Positions 20,790 through 21,492 of a stretch of 21,492 nucleotides of DNA are shown one piece after another. Origin of the DNA: Gemmatimonadaceae bacterium (GTDB lineage: Bacteria; Gemmatimonadota; Gemmatimonadetes; Gemmatimonadales; Gemmatimonadaceae); NCBI GenBank assembly GCA_025936015.1, contig JAICUE010000005.1, forward strand, positions 1 through 21,492, written 5' to 3'. The notes beneath the pieces are model-generated. The model did no database searches. It had not been told where the DNA came from and was given only the letters and a program-made list of their open reading frames with translations. The position numbers were made by a program, and so were the translations under genes. How positions within the stretch are numbered: the stretch's first letter is position 1; every line of letters begins with the position of its first letter.

Positions 20790-21492
20790 TCAGCAGCAAG
20801 ATCTCCGCAGGATCGAGCCGGCCGCGCCTTCGGGCGCGGCCGCTCGCAGTCCTTCGTGCCGCCGCGCTGGCGTCGCTCGCCGCGGCAGGAGCCTGCGCGA
20901 CACGAAGCGACGTGCGCCTGCTGCAGAATGACCTCCGCGTGATGCGGATGGAGTCTGTTCAGGCCGACTCGGCGCGCCGCGCACAGCTCGACGCGGTGAT
21001 CGCGGCGCTCGGGCGCACGCAGGATTCACTGCGCACCATGCACGCGCAGGTGATGAAATTCCAGGGCGACTCCCGCGGCGAGATGTACGCACTCGGGCAG
21101 CAGCTCATCCAGATCCAGGAGCTCACCGGCCAGAGCCAGCGCCGGCTGCAGGAGCTGCGCGGCTCGCTCGAGGAACGCGCCGCCGAGCTCCAGGCACCAG
21201 CCGCGGTGCCGCCGTCGGGCGGGCAGGGAGCTACGACTCCGAGCCCGTCTGCTCCCGGGGCAACGTCGACGCCCACGCCGGTGACCGCGCCTAACGCGGG
21301 CACGGCGGGCGCCGGCGCCACGGCGCCTAACGGCACGGCGCCGGTCAGCGCCGCCCCGGCAGGTCCGGGGCCCAACCAGCTCTTTCAGCTTGCCCTCGAC
21401 CAGCTTCGCCGCGGCAGCGCGGTGGCCGCGCGCTCGGGGTTCCAGGACCTGCTGCGGCAGTACCCGACCGCCGACGTCGCGCCGGAAGCGCA
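20786..21492 (+). CDS. cpoB: CpoB/YbgF-like lipoprotein (3'-truncated by window edge)
   Basis: The frame is open from GTG 20786, which overlaps the pal stop (GTGA), to the window end, about 235 residues; no other ATG, GTG or TTG is in frame before the lipobox, so this start is forced. An Arg-rich n-region (SSRPRLRARPLAVLRAA) and hydrophobic stretch lead to LAAAGAC, a lipobox like that of Pal. A coiled coil follows (DVRLLQNDLRVMRMESVQ ... RRAQLDAVIAALGRTQDSL ... QQLIQIQELTGQSQRRLQEL), then a Pro/Ala/Thr/Gly-rich linker (about 21200-21370) and the start of the TPR part (NQLFQLALDQLRRGSAVAARSGFQDLLRQYPTAD). This is the CpoB plan: trimeric coiled coil plus TPR, coupling Tol-Pal to PBP1B. The TPR end is outside the window. 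Confidence 0.85.
   Translation, partial: MISSKISAGSSRPRLRARPLAVLRAAALASLAAAGACATRSDVRLLQNDLRVMRMESVQADSARRAQLDAVIAALGRTQDSLRTMHAQVMKFQGDSRGEMYALGQQLIQIQELTGQSQRRLQELRGSLEERAAELQAPAAVPPSGGQGATTPSPSAPGATSTPTPVTAPNAGTAGAGATAPNGTAPVSAAPAGPGPNQLFQLALDQLRRGSAVAARSGFQDLLRQYPTADVAPEA
20819..20842 (+). promoter_or_regulatory. GC hairpin with UUCG tetraloop between pal and cpoB lipobox
   Basis: A perfect 10-bp stem (CGGCCGCGCC at 20819-20828, complement at 20833-20842) closes a TTCG loop as C(TTCG)G, an exceptionally stable tetraloop. It begins 29 bases after the pal stop, yet lies inside the cpoB coding frame (codons about 12-19). No T-tract follows. It could protect the 3' end of a pal transcript, or slow or attenuate read-through into cpoB. 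Confidence 0.6.

Larger units (their letters stand above)
1082..21331. repeat. Dispersed 7/8-mer word CGTTAGGC (18 copies)
   Basis: GTTAGGC on the plus strand starts at 1082, 2420, 4340, 5084, 7088, 8996, 10212, 13747, 14466, 15043 and 16829. Its complement GCCTAAC starts at 1166, 5725, 8326, 16343, 18867, 21289 and 21325. In 17 of 18 cases the base before is C (CGTTAGGC); the exception is 8996. Flanks beyond that are not conserved. Copies lie in secA, rel, both unknown minus-strand genes, uvrB, tsaB, hemX, sirC-like, hemA, the epimerase, tolB and cpoB. The role is unknown. Confidence 0.9.

Noticed and set aside
1..21492. CRISPR arrays, tRNA/rRNA genes, prophage, toxin-antitoxin or defence genes
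   Set aside because: Reading through both strands showed no evenly spaced repeats, no cloverleaf I could support, and no phage, transposase or defence motifs. All main frames are housekeeping or envelope genes except the minus-strand pair.

Overview
The window is a GC-rich (by eye about two thirds G+C), densely coded bacterial chromosome segment of housekeeping and cell-envelope genes. A complete Tol-Pal system with an outer-membrane lipoprotein shows a diderm (Gram-negative-type) cell. SecA carries the insertion between its DEVDSVLIDEARTP motif and the following LTDRG segment that I associate with Bacteroidetes/Chlorobi/Gemmatimonadota-type SecA. With the high G+C this suggests Gemmatimonadota or a close relative; that is an inference, as no rRNA is present. 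I see no mobile element, CRISPR array, tRNA or rRNA gene, and no gene-free stretch longer than about 245 bases.

Layout. (1) 1-2564: the 3' part of secA, closed by a strong hairpin at 2642-2680. (2) 2809-5669: radC and a bifunctional rel/spoT, overlapping by 4 bases. (3) 5727-7399, minus strand: two overlapping genes for related, N-terminally membrane-anchored proteins of unknown function that share a GAF-x3-WRQLPPW motif. (4) 7515-11177: uvrB, tsaE, tsaB and rimI, a repair plus tRNA-t6A/acetyltransferase operon transcribed divergently from the unknown pair. (5) 11302-11802: ssb with its own promoter candidate, Shine-Dalgarno and terminator. (6) 12003-13145: a secreted LysM protein. (7) 13175-21492: a tight run of ten genes: hemX-like, precorrin-2 dehydrogenase-like, hemA, an NAD-dependent sugar epimerase, then tolQ, tolR, tolA/tonB, tolB, pal and a cpoB cut by the window end. 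Most of these genes overlap or nearly touch.

How they work together: the hem genes make and channel tetrapyrroles (glutamyl-tRNA reductase, siroheme branch, membrane haem/cytochrome-assembly factor). TolQRA form the energised inner-membrane motor, TolB and Pal the periplasmic/outer-membrane arm, and CpoB couples this to peptidoglycan synthesis. TsaE/TsaB with a TsaD encoded elsewhere make t6A37 of tRNA; UvrB and SSB serve DNA repair and replication; Rel sets (p)ppGpp.

The most striking signal is not a gene. The non-palindromic word GTTAGGC, with C before it in 17 of 18 cases (CGTTAGGC), occurs 18 times on the two strands. It lies in several different reading frames, in a genome where TTA and CTA codons are otherwise rare. 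Its density, about one per 1.2 kb, resembles known DNA-uptake sequences. I report it as a candidate genome-wide DNA signal of unknown role.
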